A stretch of 6,402 bases of DNA, taken from JAJBWD01 sp041821285. GTDB lineage: Bacteria; Bacillota; Clostridia; Clostridiales; Clostridiaceae. Shown here piece after piece: positions 5,988 to 6,402 of the stretch (the stretch's first letter is position 1; every line of letters begins with the position of its first letter). The position numbers and the translations under genes are program-made. Below the pieces are notes generated by a model, which searched no databases, had not been told where the DNA came from, and saw only the letters and a list, made by a program, of their open reading frames with translations. The stretch spans positions 1-6,402 of the forward strand of contig JBGUER010000168.1 of NCBI GenBank assembly GCA_041821285.1, given 5' to 3'.

Positions 5988-6229
5988 TTTAGTCTACCTT
6001 TCTTTAATTTATATTTTTTAGTTAGTTAATAATATCATAATATTAATATTAATGCTAATTTAAGTAGTTGTAAAACTATATATTGCAACATATTTATTAT
6101 AAAAGAAATAATTTAAGTGAGGCATTATGTGAAAGTAAAAATTGCAACATTAAATGTCCGGAATTTCTAAATAAATTTCTGAATGTATTTATATTACAGT
6201 TTTATAAGTATCTAGTTTGGTGTAACGAA
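5988..6229. other. Gene-poor A/T-rich intergenic stretch
   Basis: From 6001 to 6120 the GC content is only about 10-17 percent by line count, with runs such as TAATATTAATATTAAT. No intact gene is seen on either strand, and no good -35/-10 pair points towards the helicase. The 10-base word ATTGCAACAT occurs twice (6082-6091 and 6141-6150); the second copy lies inside the reading frame of the gene remnant described below. Apart from that remnant I see nothing functional here. Confidence 0.6.
6129..6170 (+). pseudogene. N-terminal remnant of an endonuclease/exonuclease/phosphatase-family gene
   Basis: A GTG start (6129) with AAGTGAGG (6115-6122) 6 bases upstream opens a 13-codon frame reading VKVKIATLNVRNF, then TAA at 6168. 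The K-I-A-T-x-N-V pattern at the extreme N-terminus is typical of the endonuclease/exonuclease/phosphatase (EEP, exonuclease III-like) superfamily, where the asparagine is a catalytic-site residue. None of the three + frames after 6168 continues with recognisable EEP sequence, so the match stops abruptly. The reading is a gene start cut off by a deletion or insertion, with the GC-richer structured block beginning about 60 bases on. A chance 13-codon frame is possible, since the match covers only about ten residues. Confidence 0.42.
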
Positions 6230-6402
6230 CCATTTACAATGAGTAGGCATGTGATAAACTGATTTGCTATGGCCTGCATCATATTCTTTATAATGTAGGC
6301 CTCGATGCAACTATTTCACATGCCTAGAGGCTCATTGTCAATGGCAAACGGTTAAATCAGACTACCCTTATGATGCTATACTCATATCATAAGCTTCCGT
6401 AG
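6230..6402. ncRNA. Putative pseudoknotted structured RNA of unknown class (runs to window edge)
   Basis: Helix A outer: 6230-6243 pairs with 6331-6344 (14 bp, one mismatch). Helix A inner: AGGCATGTGA (6245-6254) pairs with TCACATGCCT (6316-6325), 10 bp perfect, with a 1 x 5 internal loop between the two. Inside lie GGCCTGCAT (6271-6279) with ATGTAGGCC (6293-6301), and possibly TTGC (6264-6267) with GCAA (6307-6310), which competes in part with the pseudoknot. CTGATTT (6259-6265), within the inner loop, is complementary to AAATCAG (6354-6360) outside helix A, which makes a pseudoknot. A further hairpin follows: CTAC plus CTTATGAT (6362-6374) with ATCATAAG plus GTAG (6386-6402), again with a 1 x 5 internal loop. 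GC is about 38-43 percent against 10-27 percent just upstream, as expected for a structured RNA in an A/T-rich genome. The strand is undecided: the few G-T pairs split, slightly favouring the + strand. No coding frame with a ribosome binding site covers it. An inverted-repeat mobile element is the main alternative. Confidence 0.6.

Noticed and set aside
6046..6073. Minus-strand TTACAA-16-TAATAT as the helicase promoter
   Set aside because: Only half of the -35 matches and the stretch is almost pure A/T, so such pairs are expected by chance.
6082..6150. Repeated 10-mer ATTGCAACAT as a regulatory site
   Set aside because: There are only two copies, 59 bases apart, and one is explained as coding sequence of the EEP remnant; this is weak in an A/T-rich region.
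6354..6402. Group I intron R-like sequence (AATCAGACTAC)
   Set aside because: The helix order (long stem, pseudoknot strand, internal hairpin) does not fit P3/P4-P6/P7/P3'/P8/P7', and no matching P or Q elements are visible upstream. A continuation beyond the window could still change this.

Overview
The window looks like chromosome of a low-GC Gram-positive anaerobe, most likely a Clostridium sensu stricto species. The reasons are the strongly A/T-biased codon use, strong AGGAGG-type ribosome binding sites, A/T-only intergenic stretches, T-rich hairpin terminators, and proteins that read as clostridial family members. This assignment is by eye; no 16S rRNA or other marker gene is present.

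Layout from left to right: (1) the last 22 codons of an unidentified + strand gene lead, 3 bases later, into a 465-aa soluble FAD-dependent reductase of the fumarate reductase/flavocytochrome c flavoprotein superfamily (73-1470). (2) A bidirectional terminator separates it from a minus-strand pair: a 367-aa MscS-family mechanosensitive channel (1766-2869) followed by a 57-aa helical protein of unknown function (1530-1703). (3) Divergent from the channel is a 77-aa basic protein with a SAP/Rho-N-like C-terminal half (3054-3287). A hairpin at 3305-3337 lies between it and a convergent 24-codon, lysine-rich micro-ORF on the minus strand (3362-3436), which has a full ribosome binding site and a plausible promoter. 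(4) A 391-aa dicarboxylate/amino acid:cation symporter family transporter (3655-4830) converges on a minimal 368-aa DEAD-box RNA helicase (4881-5987) across a perfect 15-bp bidirectional terminator. (5) The last 415 bases carry no intact gene. They hold an apparent 13-codon N-terminal remnant of an endonuclease/exonuclease/phosphatase-family gene (6129-6170), then a noticeably GC-richer block (6230-6402). That block folds into a long interrupted stem, an internal hairpin, a 7-bp pseudoknot and a second hairpin that reaches the window edge.

Most genes look like independent housekeeping or accessory transcription units, each closed by its own hairpin; no single pathway links them. The most interesting items are the pseudoknotted, probably structured RNA at the right edge, the lysine-rich micro-ORF missed by ordinary ORF length cut-offs, and a transporter and a flavoprotein that keep their family folds but have changed substrate-site residues.
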